Below, piece after piece: positions 39,767 to 48,964 of a stretch of DNA of 64,000 bases. A program made the translations under genes and the position numbers. Each line of letters begins with the position of its first letter. Position 1 is the stretch's first letter. The DNA lies in assembly GCF_900129375.1 (NCBI RefSeq), contig NZ_FQVN01000002.1, forward strand, positions 620,001 through 684,000, read 5' to 3'. The notes under the pieces were generated by a model. That model did not search any database, had not been told where the DNA came from, and was given only the letters and a program-made list of their open reading frames with translations. This stretch comes from Streptoalloteichus hindustanus (lineage in GTDB: Bacteria; Actinomycetota; Actinomycetes; Mycobacteriales; Pseudonocardiaceae).

Positions 39767-40927
39767 ATGCAGACCACCACCATCACCATGGGAGACGTCC
39801 ACTACCCGTACCGGCTCGGCACCGGCTGCGTCGACGCGGTCGTCGACCGGCTGGGCGAGCTGGGCGCCAGCCACTACCTCGTGCTGTGCGACGCGACCGT
39901 CGCCGAGCTGTACGGGAATGACCTCGTCGCACGCCTGAACCGCGCGGCCGGGCCGGCCACCGTCCTGGTGCACCCGGCGGGGGAGGAGCACAAGGGGCTC
40001 GGCACGCTGAACACCCTCGCCGACGCCGCTCTCCACGCCGGAGTCGACCGGCGGGGACTGGTCGTCGCGCTGGGCGGCGGTGTCACCGGGAACATCGCCG
40101 GTCTGCTCGCCGCCCTGCTGTTCCGCGGGATTCGCCTGGTGCACGTGCCGACCACGGTCGTGGCGATGCTCGACTCGGTGCTGTCGTTGAAACAGGCCGT
40201 CAACGCCCAGGTGGGCAAGAACCTCGTCGGCACCTTCTACCCGCCGGTCGAGGTGCTCGCCGACACCGCGGTGCTGAACACCCTGCCGGTCAGGGAGATC
40301 CGGTCGGGGCTGTGCGAGGTCGTGAAGAACGCGTTGGCGATCCGGCCCAGCATGATCTCCTTCCTGGCCGCCGAGCTGCGACCCGACGGCCGCTACGCCG
40401 ACGACGTCCTGCGCTGGATGATCGACGAGAGCATCGCGGCGAAGGCCCAGGTCACCGAGCACGACAAGTACGAGCGGCGGGAGGGCCTGGTCCTGGAGTA
40501 CGGCCACACCGTCGGCCACGCCCTGGAACACGCCTCGCACGGCGCGGTGTCGCACGGCGCCGGCGTCGGGCTGGGAATGGTCGCCGCCGCCCGGGTTTCG
40601 CACCGCCTCGGGCACGTCGACGCCGGTTTCGCGGAGCTGCACCGGGAGTTGGTGAGCAAGGTCGGCGTCGCGACGACCGTGCCGACCAGCGTTCCGCACC
40701 AGGAGATCACCTACCGGCTCGGCTTCGACAACAAGCGGGGGTACCAGTCCCTCGCCGCCGACCAGTACGCGATGGTCCTGCTGGAGGGCGCTGGCCAACC
40801 GCTGCGCCGCGACGGCCTGCCACTGACACCGGTGCCCAGAGCCCTGGTCGACGAGGTCGTGCGGGAACTGGCCGGTGTCCCGTCGCGCGTCGGCGCGTCC
40901 GTCGCCACCGCGGGGGGTGCGTCGTGA
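39767..40927 (+). CDS. tobC: 2-deoxy-scyllo-inosose synthase
   Basis: A 386-residue DHQ-synthase-like enzyme that converts glucose 6-phosphate to 2-deoxy-scyllo-inosose, the first committed step of 2-deoxystreptamine. NAD contacts are GGGVTGNIAG and HVPTTVVAMLDS; metal ligands are in the EVVKNAL region and in EYGHTVGHALEHASHG. The substrate-lid segment KNLVGTFYPP is as in BtrC and NeoC. This gene is the diagnostic marker of the cluster. The ATG is preceded by GGGGAG; its stop overlaps the next start as GTGA. Confidence 0.96.
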   Translation: MQTTTITMGDVHYPYRLGTGCVDAVVDRLGELGASHYLVLCDATVAELYGNDLVARLNRAAGPATVLVHPAGEEHKGLGTLNTLADAALHAGVDRRGLVVALGGGVTGNIAGLLAALLFRGIRLVHVPTTVVAMLDSVLSLKQAVNAQVGKNLVGTFYPPVEVLADTAVLNTLPVREIRSGLCEVVKNALAIRPSMISFLAAELRPDGRYADDVLRWMIDESIAAKAQVTEHDKYERREGLVLEYGHTVGHALEHASHGAVSHGAGVGLGMVAAARVSHRLGHVDAGFAELHRELVSKVGVATTVPTSVPHQEITYRLGFDNKRGYQSLAADQYAMVLLEGAGQPLRRDGLPLTPVPRALVDEVVRELAGVPSRVGASVATAGGAS

Positions 40928-42009
40928 GCGCGCCGCTGGGAGTCGCCGTGGTGGGCGCCGGGTTCATGGGCGGTGTCCACGCCGAAGTGCTCGCCGCGCA
41001 CCCGCGTGCCCAGCTCGTCGCGGTCTGCGACCTCGACCAACGGGCCGCCCAGGAGTTGGCCGGGCGGTTCGCCGTTCCGACGGTCACCGACGACCTCGAC
41101 CGCGTCCTGGCCGACGACCGGGTCGGCCTGGTGGTGGTGACGACCCCGAACGCGCTGCACGCCGACCAGGCGGCCCGGGCGTTGCGGGCCGGCCGACACG
41201 TGTTGGTCGAGAAACCCCTCGCCCTCACCCCGGACGAGATCCACGGGCTGCTGCGGCTGGCCACCGAGCGCGGCCTGGTGCTGGCGCACGGCAGCAACTT
41301 CGTGCAGAGCCCCAAGTTCCGCCGGGTTCGGGAACTGGTCGCCGACGCGGAGGCGTTCGGCACGCCCCACCTGGCCCGGGTCGTCGTGCGCAACGCGGGA
41401 CCGGACTCCGGGTGGTGCCTGGACCCGGCGCTCGCCGGTGGGGGAGTGCTGCTCGATCTCGGTTGCCACGCCGTGGAGATCTGCCGCTGGCTGCTGGGTG
41501 GCGCCGAGGTTCGCGCCGTCACGGCCCGGAGCCAACGCGTGCGGCGTCCTGACGGCCCCGTCGAGGACCAGGCCGTGCTGTTGCTGGAGTTCGCCGACGG
41601 CGCGCTGGGCCAGTGCGACATCTCCTGGGCCTGCCCCGGTGGTGAGGAGATCACGACCGAGGTGCTCGGCACCACCGGCAGGGCCGGGGCCGACCTGTGG
41701 ACGGGGATGGGCGTGGACGCCTTCTCCGAGCGGGGTTTCGCCAGTGTGTGGGAGCCGAACAAGGGGTGGGTCCGGCCCGAGTGGGAGTGGGTGCGCGCCA
41801 GCGGCTACGTGCACCAGGACCACGCCGTCGTCGAGGCGGTCCTCGACAGCGTGCCGCTGCCCCACTCCCCGGCCGAGGCGTGGGTCTCGTCGCGGATTCT
41901 GGCGGCGGCCGAGGAGAGCGCGGCCACCGGTCGCACGGTCGAGCTGACCTCGACGCCGAACGGGCTGCCGTTACCCGACGCCGTGCCGGGAGGCGACCGT
42001 GTCCACTGA
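40924..42009 (+). CDS. tobD2: Gfo/Idh/MocA dehydrogenase of kanosamine formation
   Basis: A 361-residue NAD-dependent dehydrogenase: Rossmann VVGAGFMGGVHAEVL, the family EKP motif as VEKPLALTPDE, and GCHAVEICRWLLGG in the catalytic domain. KanD2/TobD2-type enzymes oxidise C-3 of a glucose nucleotide or phosphate so that the S2 aminotransferase can form the 3-amino sugar kanosamine. Starts inside the synthase stop (GTGA). Codon 350 is TTA, rare in such genomes and dependent on the bldA tRNA. Confidence 0.88.
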   Translation: MSAPLGVAVVGAGFMGGVHAEVLAAHPRAQLVAVCDLDQRAAQELAGRFAVPTVTDDLDRVLADDRVGLVVVTTPNALHADQAARALRAGRHVLVEKPLALTPDEIHGLLRLATERGLVLAHGSNFVQSPKFRRVRELVADAEAFGTPHLARVVVRNAGPDSGWCLDPALAGGGVLLDLGCHAVEICRWLLGGAEVRAVTARSQRVRRPDGPVEDQAVLLLEFADGALGQCDISWACPGGEEITTEVLGTTGRAGADLWTGMGVDAFSERGFASVWEPNKGWVRPEWEWVRASGYVHQDHAVVEAVLDSVPLPHSPAEAWVSSRILAAAEESAATGRTVELTSTPNGLPLPDAVPGGDRVH

Positions 42010-43294
42010 GGACGGTCCGAGAGCCGGGACGGGCCAGCGACCCAGAGGCGTGCTCACGCTCACCCCGTTCTTCCTCTACTCCGAGTTCCAGGAGTGCTGG
42101 GAGCCGCGCTACGACTCCATGGGCGGAATGCACCTGCTGGTGCGGGCTCTCGTGGAGGAGATGGCGGGGCGGGGCCTGCCGCACCGCGTGCTCACCATGG
42201 CGCCGCCCGGCGTTCCCCGCGACCTGACCATCGCCCGGAACGTCACCGTCCACGCGCGACGATTACCCGTGCTGCCCATCCCGTCCCAGTTGGAGGGTTA
42301 CTTCGGGCTGGTCGGCGCGTGGGCCAAGGGAAGCCTGCTGTGGGTGCTGCGGCACCGCGAGCGGCTGCGGCGGGAGATCGCCGTCCTGCACGCGCACTGC
42401 GACGGCTCCGGCTCCGCGCCGTTCTACGGGTGGCTGGCCGCGCGGGCGCTCGGCGTCCCGCTGGTGGCGCAGATCCACTCCAGCCGGTTCCTCAGCCAGC
42501 ACCCGACCACGCTGTACGAGCGGCTCACCGACCCGTTCGCCAAGTGGGCGGAGCGGTTCGCCGTCCAGCGGTCGGCCGCGGTGCTGATGCTGACCGAGAA
42601 GGCCCGCGCCGAGATGCGCGAGGCCGCCGTGATCGACCCCCGGCGCGTCCACCGCCTCGCCTACCTCGCCACCGACCGGTTCGCCGAGGACGACACCGAG
42701 GAACGCCGGGCCGAGATCGTGCGGCGGTTCGGCCTGGACCTCGACCGGCCCGTCGTGCTCTACGTGGGGCGGATCTCGTCCGAGAAGGGCGTGGAGTTCT
42801 TCGTCGAGGCCGCCGCCGAGCTGCGCCGCCGGGGCCGGGACTGCCAGTTCCTGGTCGCCGGGGACGGCCCGACCCGTCAGGACATCGAGAAACTGGCGGC
42901 CGACCGGGGCATCGCCGATCGCTTCACGGTCACCGGTTTCCTGCCGCACGAGCTGATCCCGTCGGTGATGGCGCTGTCCGAACTGGTGGTCCTGCCCTCG
43001 CGGTACGAGGAGCTCGGCGTCGTGATCCTGGAGTGCATGAGCATGCGCCGGCCGATCGTCGCGCACGACGTCAACGGGGTGCACAAGCTCATCGAGCACG
43101 GCAGCACCGGGCTGCTGGTCCCGCCGTTCGACACCCCCAAGATGGCCGACGCCATCGAACTGCTGCTCGACGACCCGGCGATGCGCCACCGCATCGCCGA
43201 GACCGCCGCGCCACTGCCCTCGGCGATGTACTCGCTTTCCACGGCGGCGGACCAGCTCACCGAGATCTACGGGGAGTTGGGCGTATGCGTCTGA
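41999..43294 (+). CDS. tobM2: Second glycosyltransferase (GT4), kanosaminyl transfer
   Basis: A 431-residue GT-B enzyme, family GT4. The C-terminal donor site has VGRISSEKGVEFFVEAA and the EX7E motif in SRYEELGVVILECMS. In kanamycin and tobramycin pathways M2 (KanE in another scheme) attaches kanosamine or glucose to O-6 of the 2-deoxystreptamine ring of neamine or paromamine. The GTG, with GGGAGG 6 nt upstream, overlaps tobD2 by 11 bp. Codon 89 is TTA. A near-palindrome copy (GTCCACTGAGGAC) covers the first codons. Confidence 0.88.
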   Translation: MSTEDGPRAGTGQRPRGVLTLTPFFLYSEFQECWEPRYDSMGGMHLLVRALVEEMAGRGLPHRVLTMAPPGVPRDLTIARNVTVHARRLPVLPIPSQLEGYFGLVGAWAKGSLLWVLRHRERLRREIAVLHAHCDGSGSAPFYGWLAARALGVPLVAQIHSSRFLSQHPTTLYERLTDPFAKWAERFAVQRSAAVLMLTEKARAEMREAAVIDPRRVHRLAYLATDRFAEDDTEERRAEIVRRFGLDLDRPVVLYVGRISSEKGVEFFVEAAAELRRRGRDCQFLVAGDGPTRQDIEKLAADRGIADRFTVTGFLPHELIPSVMALSELVVLPSRYEELGVVILECMSMRRPIVAHDVNGVHKLIEHGSTGLLVPPFDTPKMADAIELLLDDPAMRHRIAETAAPLPSAMYSLSTAADQLTEIYGELGVCV

Positions 43295-44064
43295 CCCTCA
43301 TCGCCCCGCACCCCGACGACATCGCGCTGTCCGTCGGGGGATGGCTGAACCAGGTCGGGCCGCGGCTGCGCGCCGCCGGTTGGTGGCTGGACCTGGTCAC
43401 CGTGTTCACCCGCAGCGTCTACGCGCCCCTCGCGGAGGCGGACGTGCGGGGCGAGGACGCGGTGAGCCGGCTCCGGCTGGCCGAGGACCTGCGCTTCGCC
43501 CGGTACCAGGAGTTGCGGTACTCCGCGCTCGGGCTCCGCGACTGCTCATGCCTGGGCATGGACGACGAACGAGAACTGGTGGCCCCCACGGACACCGACC
43601 CACGACGATCCACTGTGGACAGATGGGTGGCCGAAGCGGTCACCGGCAGCACCGTGGTCGTGGCGCCACTGGCCGTCGGCGGGCACGTCGACCACCGGTT
43701 GGTGCGCCACGCGGTGGACAACGCGCTCGGCGCGACTCCCTGCCTGTGGTACGAGGATCTGCCGTACGCGCTCGAAACAACCGTGCCGACACCACGGTCA
43801 CCCGCTGACGATCGTCCACTGTGTCCGTCGCTGGTGGACATCACACCCCACCTCCCGGCCAAACGCGCCGGCCTCACCTGCTACCGCTCGCAGATGAGCG
43901 ACGGCGACATCGAGGACATCCTCGGCTACCGCCCCGACGGCGGAGGCACGGCGACCGAACGCCTGTGGTCGTCGCCCGACCTCGCCCCGCACCTCGCCCA
44001 CGATCTCGGGCTGGGCGAACCGGCCCCCTCCCATCCCACCCCGGTCGACCTGGAGGACAAGTGA
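43285..44064 (+). CDS. tobN: 2'-N-acetylparomamine deacetylase (PIG-L family)
   Basis: A 259-residue zinc deacetylase of the LmbE/PIG-L family. Metal ligands are in APHPDDIALS near the N-terminus and GGHVDHRLVRHAV further on. NeoD/BtrD/KanN/TobN remove the acetyl group left by the GlcNAc-transferring first glycosyltransferase, giving paromamine. It overlaps tobM2 by 10 bp and the next gene by 4 bp (GTGA), so four genes are translationally chained. A near-palindrome (ATCCACTGTGGAC) encodes RSTVDRW. Confidence 0.92.
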   Translation: MRLTLIAPHPDDIALSVGGWLNQVGPRLRAAGWWLDLVTVFTRSVYAPLAEADVRGEDAVSRLRLAEDLRFARYQELRYSALGLRDCSCLGMDDERELVAPTDTDPRRSTVDRWVAEAVTGSTVVVAPLAVGGHVDHRLVRHAVDNALGATPCLWYEDLPYALETTVPTPRSPADDRPLCPSLVDITPHLPAKRAGLTCYRSQMSDGDIEDILGYRPDGGGTATERLWSSPDLAPHLAHDLGLGEPAPSHPTPVDLEDK

Positions 44065-45311
44065 CCTCGGAACTCGCGTTGTTCGGCGGCACACCGGTGC
44101 GCACGGAGCCCTTCCCGGAGGGCCCGCGCTTCCGCGAGCGGGACCTGGAGCGCATCCGGGAGGTGGTGGAGTCCGGCAACCTCGGCGGCATCCCCTTCCC
44201 CAACCGCGCCCACCGGGAGTTCGCCGAGCTGTTCTGCGGCCGGCTCGGCGCCCGGCACGGCGTGTTCCTCGCCAACGGCACGGTGAGCCTGTCCGTGGCC
44301 CTGCGCGCCCTGGGCGTGCACGCCGGTGACGAGGTGATCACCACCGGCTACACCTGGATGGGCACGGCGGCCGCCATCGTGCACATCAACGCCGTGCCGG
44401 TGCTCGTGGACATCGACCCGAACACCTGGTGCGTCGACCCGGCGGCGGTGGAGGCCGCGATCACCCCGCGCACCAGGGCCATCGTGCCGGTACACCTGGG
44501 CAACCAGATCGCCGACCTCGACGCGTTGCTGGCCATCGCCAGGAAGCACGACCTGGTCGTGCTGGAGGACTGCGCCCACGCGCACTTCGCCGAGTGGCGC
44601 GGCCAGTGCGTCGGAACCCACGGCGACGCGGGCAGCTTCAGCTTCGAGAGCAGCAAGATCATGACCTCCGGGGAGGGCGGGTTCCTGGTCAGCCGGGAGG
44701 AAACCACCCACCACCGGGCCATGTCGCTGGTCAACTGCGGGCGCAAGGAGGAGGGGTACGACTCGTTCGAGGGCCGCATGCTCGGTTGGAACAACCGGGG
44801 CACCGACCTGCAGGCGGCCTTCCTCGTCGGGCAGGTCGAGCAGCACGACGAGCTGCACGCCCGGCGCAAGTCCAATGTGGAGCTGCTGACCAAGGGGCTG
44901 ACCGAGATCGGCGGCTTCACGCCGGTCGGCGACGACGACCCGCGGGTGACCCGCCGCCAGTACTACGAGGTGCTCTACCGGTTCGACGCCGAGCAGTGGG
45001 GCGGCGTGCACCGCGACCGGGTGCTGGAGGCCCTGCTCGCCGAGGGCGTCGAGTTCGAGGGAATCACCTTCTACCCGCCGCTGCACCGCGATTCGCTGTT
45101 CACCGTCAGCGCCCAGGACTGGCCGATGATCCGGGACCGCTACGGCGACCACCTCGGACCGGAGGACTTCCACCTCCCGGTCTCGGAACGGGCCGCCTTC
45201 GACGAGTCGGTGTGGGTGCACCACTCCCTGCTCACCGGCCCGGCCTCGGACGTCGACCAGATCCTGGAGGCCGTGGCGAAGGTCCGCCGCAACGTCGACG
45301 CCCTGCGCTGA
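44061..45311 (+). CDS. tobS2: DegT-type aminotransferase of kanosamine formation
   Basis: A 416-residue PLP aminotransferase. PLP Lys lies in ESSKIMTSGEGG and the ring-nitrogen Asp in VLEDCAHAHFAE. It is a paralogue of tobS1 (GTPVRT N-terminus, same core). In kanamycin-type clusters the S2 enzyme works with D2 to make the 3''-amino sugar. The GTG overlaps the deacetylase stop and has GGAGG 4 nt upstream. Swapped roles between S1 and S2 are unlikely because S1 sits next to the synthase and matches the DOI group better. Confidence 0.88.
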   Translation: MTSELALFGGTPVRTEPFPEGPRFRERDLERIREVVESGNLGGIPFPNRAHREFAELFCGRLGARHGVFLANGTVSLSVALRALGVHAGDEVITTGYTWMGTAAAIVHINAVPVLVDIDPNTWCVDPAAVEAAITPRTRAIVPVHLGNQIADLDALLAIARKHDLVVLEDCAHAHFAEWRGQCVGTHGDAGSFSFESSKIMTSGEGGFLVSREETTHHRAMSLVNCGRKEEGYDSFEGRMLGWNNRGTDLQAAFLVGQVEQHDELHARRKSNVELLTKGLTEIGGFTPVGDDDPRVTRRQYYEVLYRFDAEQWGGVHRDRVLEALLAEGVEFEGITFYPPLHRDSLFTVSAQDWPMIRDRYGDHLGPEDFHLPVSERAAFDESVWVHHSLLTGPASDVDQILEAVAKVRRNVDALR

Positions 45312-45331
45312 TCCGACCGCACGGAGGCGCT

Positions 45332-45757
45332 GTGAACCCGACCAGACAGGATCTCCGGACCGAACCCGCGCACCACGACGGCGATCACCACGACGGCGAT
45401 CACCACGACGGCGATCACCACGGCGCCCGTCCCGCTGGCGGCGACCTCCACGACGCCGTGGACCTGTTGCACAGGGCGCTGGCCCTGGTGCGCGCCCACG
45501 CCGACCAGTGGGACCCGCTGGGGGCGGCGAGCGTGGTGGCGGTCGAGGCCGCCGCGCAGGTGGTGGCCGTCCACACCGGGGCGGGCCGCGGGAACGGCAC
45601 AGCGCCCGGGGCCACCGGTTCCCGGAGCCGACGGACCGACGAGATCCAGCGGGCCGTCGACAGCGCCAGGGCCGCGGTCGTCGCGACCACCTTCGCCCTC
45701 CGCGAGGCGGCGGACGAGGAACGTCGGCGACGACAGGCGGCTCCGCCCGGCGCCTGA
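45332..45757 (+). CDS. Small His/Asp-rich protein in the aminoglycoside cluster, unknown function
   Basis: A 141-residue protein I do not recognise. GGAGG lies 5 nt before the GTG start and the gene is 20 bp behind tobS2, so it is co-expressed with the biosynthetic genes. Residues 14-32 are a His/Asp tract from three tandem HHDGD units, a likely metal-binding arm. Two Ala-rich helical segments follow, [20 protein letters not shown] and [20 protein letters not shown], separated by a Gly/Ser linker. No signal peptide or membrane helix is seen. It might be a metallochaperone for the zinc-dependent enzymes of the pathway; this is inference only. Confidence 0.75.
   Translation: MNPTRQDLRTEPAHHDGDHHDGDHHDGDHHGARPAGGDLHDAVDLLHRALALVRAHADQWDPLGAASVVAVEAAAQVVAVHTGAGRGNGTAPGATGSRSRRTDEIQRAVDSARAAVVATTFALREAADEERRRRQAAPPGA
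45371..45424 (+). repeat. Tandem 15-bp repeats coding for HHDGD
   Basis: Three identical units CACCACGACGGCGAT followed by a partial fourth. Perfect identity suggests recent expansion. Confidence 0.9.
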
Positions 45758-45884
45758 CGCGCGGTCCGCCGCACGACCGGCCGCCGTGCCCCCGGGGTGC
45801 GGGCGTCGCCCACGCCCGCACCCCGCCGCCCACTCCTTCCTGGACCGGCGCCGACACGCCCGGCGCCAGATGGGACGTGGACCG

Positions 45885-47144
45885 ATGCGCGTTCTCCGAC
45901 TCACTCCCTTCTTCCACCACGACTGCGTCACCTCGTGGCCGGCCGAGTTCGACGCGGTCGGCGGGATGCAGTCGCAGATCCTGCGACTCTCCCGCGAGCT
46001 GGCCGGAAGGGGCGTGCGGCAGCAGGTGCTCACGCTCGGTTTTCCCGGCCTGCCCCGGGTTCGGGTCGACGCGCCGAACCTGGTCGTGCGGATCACCAGG
46101 GCGCCGCTGCCCCGGTTGCGGTCCGAGCTGACCGGCCTGGTCGGCCTCAACCAGGCGTGGCTGGTCGCCGCGCTGGCCGAGTGCGTCCGGCTCCGCGCGA
46201 CCTGGCGGCCGGACCTGATCCACGTGCACGCCGACGGGCAGCTCTGGGCGTTGCTGGCTGGGCCGGCCGCGTCCCGCGTCCTCGGCGCGCCCTACTGCGT
46301 GACCCTGCACTGCTCGCGTCTGTCGGTGTACCAGCCGATGTCCCGGGTCGACCAGCTCCAGCACCGACTGGTCGTCGCCGCGGAGAAGTGGGCGCTGCGC
46401 CGCGCGTCCGGTGTGTCGACCCTCACCGACCGCACGGCCGCCGTGGTCGCCTCCGCGCTCGCGGTGGACCGGGCCGACATCGAGGTGGTTCCCGACGCGG
46501 TGGACACAGAATCCACTGTGGACGGCTCGGCCGCGCGCGATCTCCTCGCACGACTCGGTGTGCCCGCCGGGCACCGGGTCGTCGGCTACGTCGGCCGCGT
46601 CGCGCACGAGAAGGGCTGGCCGGACTTCGTGCGCCTGGCCAGGGAGCTGGCCGCCCGACCCGTGACCTTCCTCGTGGTGGGGGACGGGCCGCAGAGCGGA
46701 CGAATGCGCGAGGAGGTCGCCGCCGCCGGTCTGGTGGAACGCTTCCGGTTCACCGGTTTCCTGCCCCACCACGACATTCCGACGGTGATGGCCGGGTTGG
46801 ACGCCCTGGTCATGCCGTCACGCCACGAGGAACTCGGCGGGAGTGCGCTGGAGGCGATGCTCGCCGGCACCCCGGTGGTCGCCTACGCCGTGGGCGGGCT
46901 GCGGGACACCGTCGGCCACGTGACGCCGTCACTGCTCGTGCCGCCCTCGGACGTGTCGGCGCTCGCCACGGCGGTTCGGGCTGTGCTCGACGATCCGCAC
47001 ATCTACCGCGCGCAGGTCGCGGCAGGCCGGTCGTGGCTGACCGACCAGTTCGACGGCGGTGCTGTCGCGCGCCGGGTGATCGCGCACTACGAACGCGTTC
47101 TCGCCGGCACGGCCACACTCCGCTCCAGCCGTGGTCAGGGATAG
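45885..47144 (+). CDS. tobM1: First glycosyltransferase, N-acetylglucosaminyl transfer to 2-deoxystreptamine
   Basis: A 419-residue GT4 enzyme that opens [20 protein letters not shown], the pattern of NeoM/BtrM/KanM1/TobM1. Donor-site elements are [14 protein letters not shown] and the EX7E motif in [15 protein letters not shown]. These enzymes attach GlcNAc from UDP-GlcNAc to O-4 of 2-deoxystreptamine. The ATG at 45885 is chosen by homology; a Met five codons earlier has no better site. It is the last gene of the cluster on this strand and is followed by 214 bp without a gene. Confidence 0.93.
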   Translation: MRVLRLTPFFHHDCVTSWPAEFDAVGGMQSQILRLSRELAGRGVRQQVLTLGFPGLPRVRVDAPNLVVRITRAPLPRLRSELTGLVGLNQAWLVAALAECVRLRATWRPDLIHVHADGQLWALLAGPAASRVLGAPYCVTLHCSRLSVYQPMSRVDQLQHRLVVAAEKWALRRASGVSTLTDRTAAVVASALAVDRADIEVVPDAVDTESTVDGSAARDLLARLGVPAGHRVVGYVGRVAHEKGWPDFVRLARELAARPVTFLVVGDGPQSGRMREEVAAAGLVERFRFTGFLPHHDIPTVMAGLDALVMPSRHEELGGSALEAMLAGTPVVAYAVGGLRDTVGHVTPSLLVPPSDVSALATAVRAVLDDPHIYRAQVAAGRSWLTDQFDGGAVARRVIAHYERVLAGTATLRSSRGQG

Positions 47145-47358
47145 TCATCAGCTCAGCGGGCACGGCCGGGCCGTGGCATTCGCCATGTCCGAGCGGCGTA
47201 CCGGATCGAGGTCCGTTGCTACGCCGGACGGAGCAGGACTGTGGCGAACGGACGCAATTCGGACGCCAATCGACACAAGGGCGTAGTGGGACGCAACGGC
47301 AGCACCTAACTTGCACTCAGCGGACGCCCTCCGGCTGCCCCGGGGCGGACGAGAGTAG

Positions 47359-48597
47359 ATGGGGAGTGCCGTGGAGACGGGCACTGGCGGAGCATTGGGT
47401 GGATTGTTCGGAGGTCTCTTCAGGATCGTCACCGACGCGGCCAAAGCGTTCGCGGCCAACGTGGCCGAGGCGCGCAAACACGCACGCGCCGACGACCAGT
47501 ACGTGACCGCTGGTACGCACTGGGACGGTTACAGCCACAAGGCCCTGTTCAAGATGGTGTGGCAGAACGCCGAACCCGGGCAGGTCGAGTCCGTCGCGGA
47601 CACCTGGCGGCGGCAGGGCGTCGACATCGAGCGGCGTGCCGAGGAGCTGCGGCAGTCCCTGGCCGGTCTGATGCGGTACTGGTCGGGTAGTGCGGCGGAC
47701 GAGGCGACGAACACGGTGCTGCGCAACGCGTCCTGGCTGTCCGAGCTCGGGGCGACGACCACCCAGATGGCCAGGCCGATCGACGACGCCGCCGGCGCGT
47801 TGCGGGCGGCCCAGCAGCAGATGCCCGCGCCACCCGGTGGTTTCAACTGGGCGTCCCTGGCGGGCGGTGCCGCCGCCGGCATGGCCTTCGGCGGACCGAT
47901 CGGGGCCGGGATCGGCGCGGTCCTCGGCGGCATCGGCAGCGTGTTCGGCGGGCGGAGCAAGAAGCGCAAGCTCAAGCGCTGGGCCGTGCAGACCATGCAG
48001 CGGTTCGAGAGCGCGGCCGTCGGCGTGGACAACTCCACCCCGGCCTTCCGAGGACCCGGGAAGGGGACCGGCGGCGACGGCGGCGGACTGGGACCGCGCC
48101 AGCCGGGCGACGGCGTGGGACGGCTGCCGACCATCCCGGTGCTGCCCCGGGTTCCCGGGTCGCCCGGCGGAACGACGCCGAGCCGCACCGGTTCCCGTGG
48201 CGATTCGGGCTCCGTGTCGACGATCCCCTCCTTCGCGTCCAGTCCGGACGGTCGGTGGAGCGCCCTGACGAGCGGCTACGGCTCCGGCTCCGGATTCGGT
48301 CTCGACGGTCAGAAGTTCGGCCTCGGGGGTAGTGGTGGCGGCGGTGCGCGGCCGGGCGCGGGCCTGGGCACCGGAGCGTTGCCGATCGGCGGCCTGCCCC
48401 TCGGCGGGTTCGGCCCGGCCGGCCGCGACGCCCTGCGCACCGCGCGCCCCGGGGCCGGCGCCGCTGGGATGCCGTGGGCGACGACCGGCGCGCAGCGCCG
48501 GGACGAGGAGGACAAGGAACACCGGCGGCGGTTCCCGTTCGAGGACGACCTGTTCGAGGTCGACGAGAAGACCGCCCCGCCGGTCATCGGCGGCTGA
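47359..48597 (+). CDS. PPE/WXG-like ESX substrate with Gly-rich tail
   Basis: A 412-residue protein. Residues 25-160 form a helical hairpin with the turn MRYWSGSAADEA, where WSG replaces WXG, as in PPE/WXG100-like ESX substrates. A Gly/Ala membrane-active segment (SLAGGAAAGMAFGGPIGAGIGAVLGG region) lies near 165-195, then KKRKLKR, then about 190 residues of Gly/Pro/Ser linker and an acidic end. ATG 47359 is used; the GTG at 47371 has a better site (GGGGAG) and is equally possible. With the two following genes it forms a typical PPE-WXG100-EspG operon. Confidence 0.8.
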   Translation: MGSAVETGTGGALGGLFGGLFRIVTDAAKAFAANVAEARKHARADDQYVTAGTHWDGYSHKALFKMVWQNAEPGQVESVADTWRRQGVDIERRAEELRQSLAGLMRYWSGSAADEATNTVLRNASWLSELGATTTQMARPIDDAAGALRAAQQQMPAPPGGFNWASLAGGAAAGMAFGGPIGAGIGAVLGGIGSVFGGRSKKRKLKRWAVQTMQRFESAAVGVDNSTPAFRGPGKGTGGDGGGLGPRQPGDGVGRLPTIPVLPRVPGSPGGTTPSRTGSRGDSGSVSTIPSFASSPDGRWSALTSGYGSGSGFGLDGQKFGLGGSGGGGARPGAGLGTGALPIGGLPLGGFGPAGRDALRTARPGAGAAGMPWATTGAQRRDEEDKEHRRRFPFEDDLFEVDEKTAPPVIGG

Positions 48598-48610
48598 GGG
48601 GGATTGGGAC

Positions 48611-48964
48611 ATGGACGTGGAGAACTCCAACTCGATGCCGCTGTCCGGTGGCTGGCAGGTGGAACCCGAGCGGGTCAGGGCGTTCGCCCAGGCCGTCGCG
48701 CAGGTGCGGGCGGACTTCGAGGCGCTGCGGGCCGACGCCGAGGAACTGATGAACCCGGCCAACCAACCCAGGATGGGCACCAGCCCGGTCGGGCTCGCCC
48801 TGACCGACAAGTTCACCGACCGGCTGGGCGGAACCGAGGGTCTGCTCGAACAGCTCGCGGTGGCACTGGGCCGGATGAACGAGTTCATCGAGAGCGCCGA
48901 GAGCAGCGCCGCCCGCTACACCCACGAGGACACCACCGCCGCCGACTCCCTGCGGACGACATGA
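48611..48964 (+). CDS. WXG100-like small ESX protein
   Basis: A 117-residue helical protein. It starts GWQVEPERVRAFAQAVAQVRADF and has a central turn NPANQPRMGTSP rather than a clear WXG, then a second long helix ending DTTAADSL. The size and partner position between the PPE-like gene and the EspG gene fit an ESX heterodimer subunit. GGGGGA precedes the ATG and the stop overlaps the EspG start as ATGA. Confidence 0.75.
   Translation: MDVENSNSMPLSGGWQVEPERVRAFAQAVAQVRADFEALRADAEELMNPANQPRMGTSPVGLALTDKFTDRLGGTEGLLEQLAVALGRMNEFIESAESSAARYTHEDTTAADSLRTT

Noticed and set aside
45371-45424. His-rich tract as a sequencing artefact or CRISPR-like repeat
   Set aside because: Units are 15 bp, in frame and without spacers, consistent with a coding repeat.
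43926-46772. Minus-strand frame of 948 codons across the aminoglycoside genes
   Set aside because: Covers several well-supported genes on the other strand and has no protein motifs.
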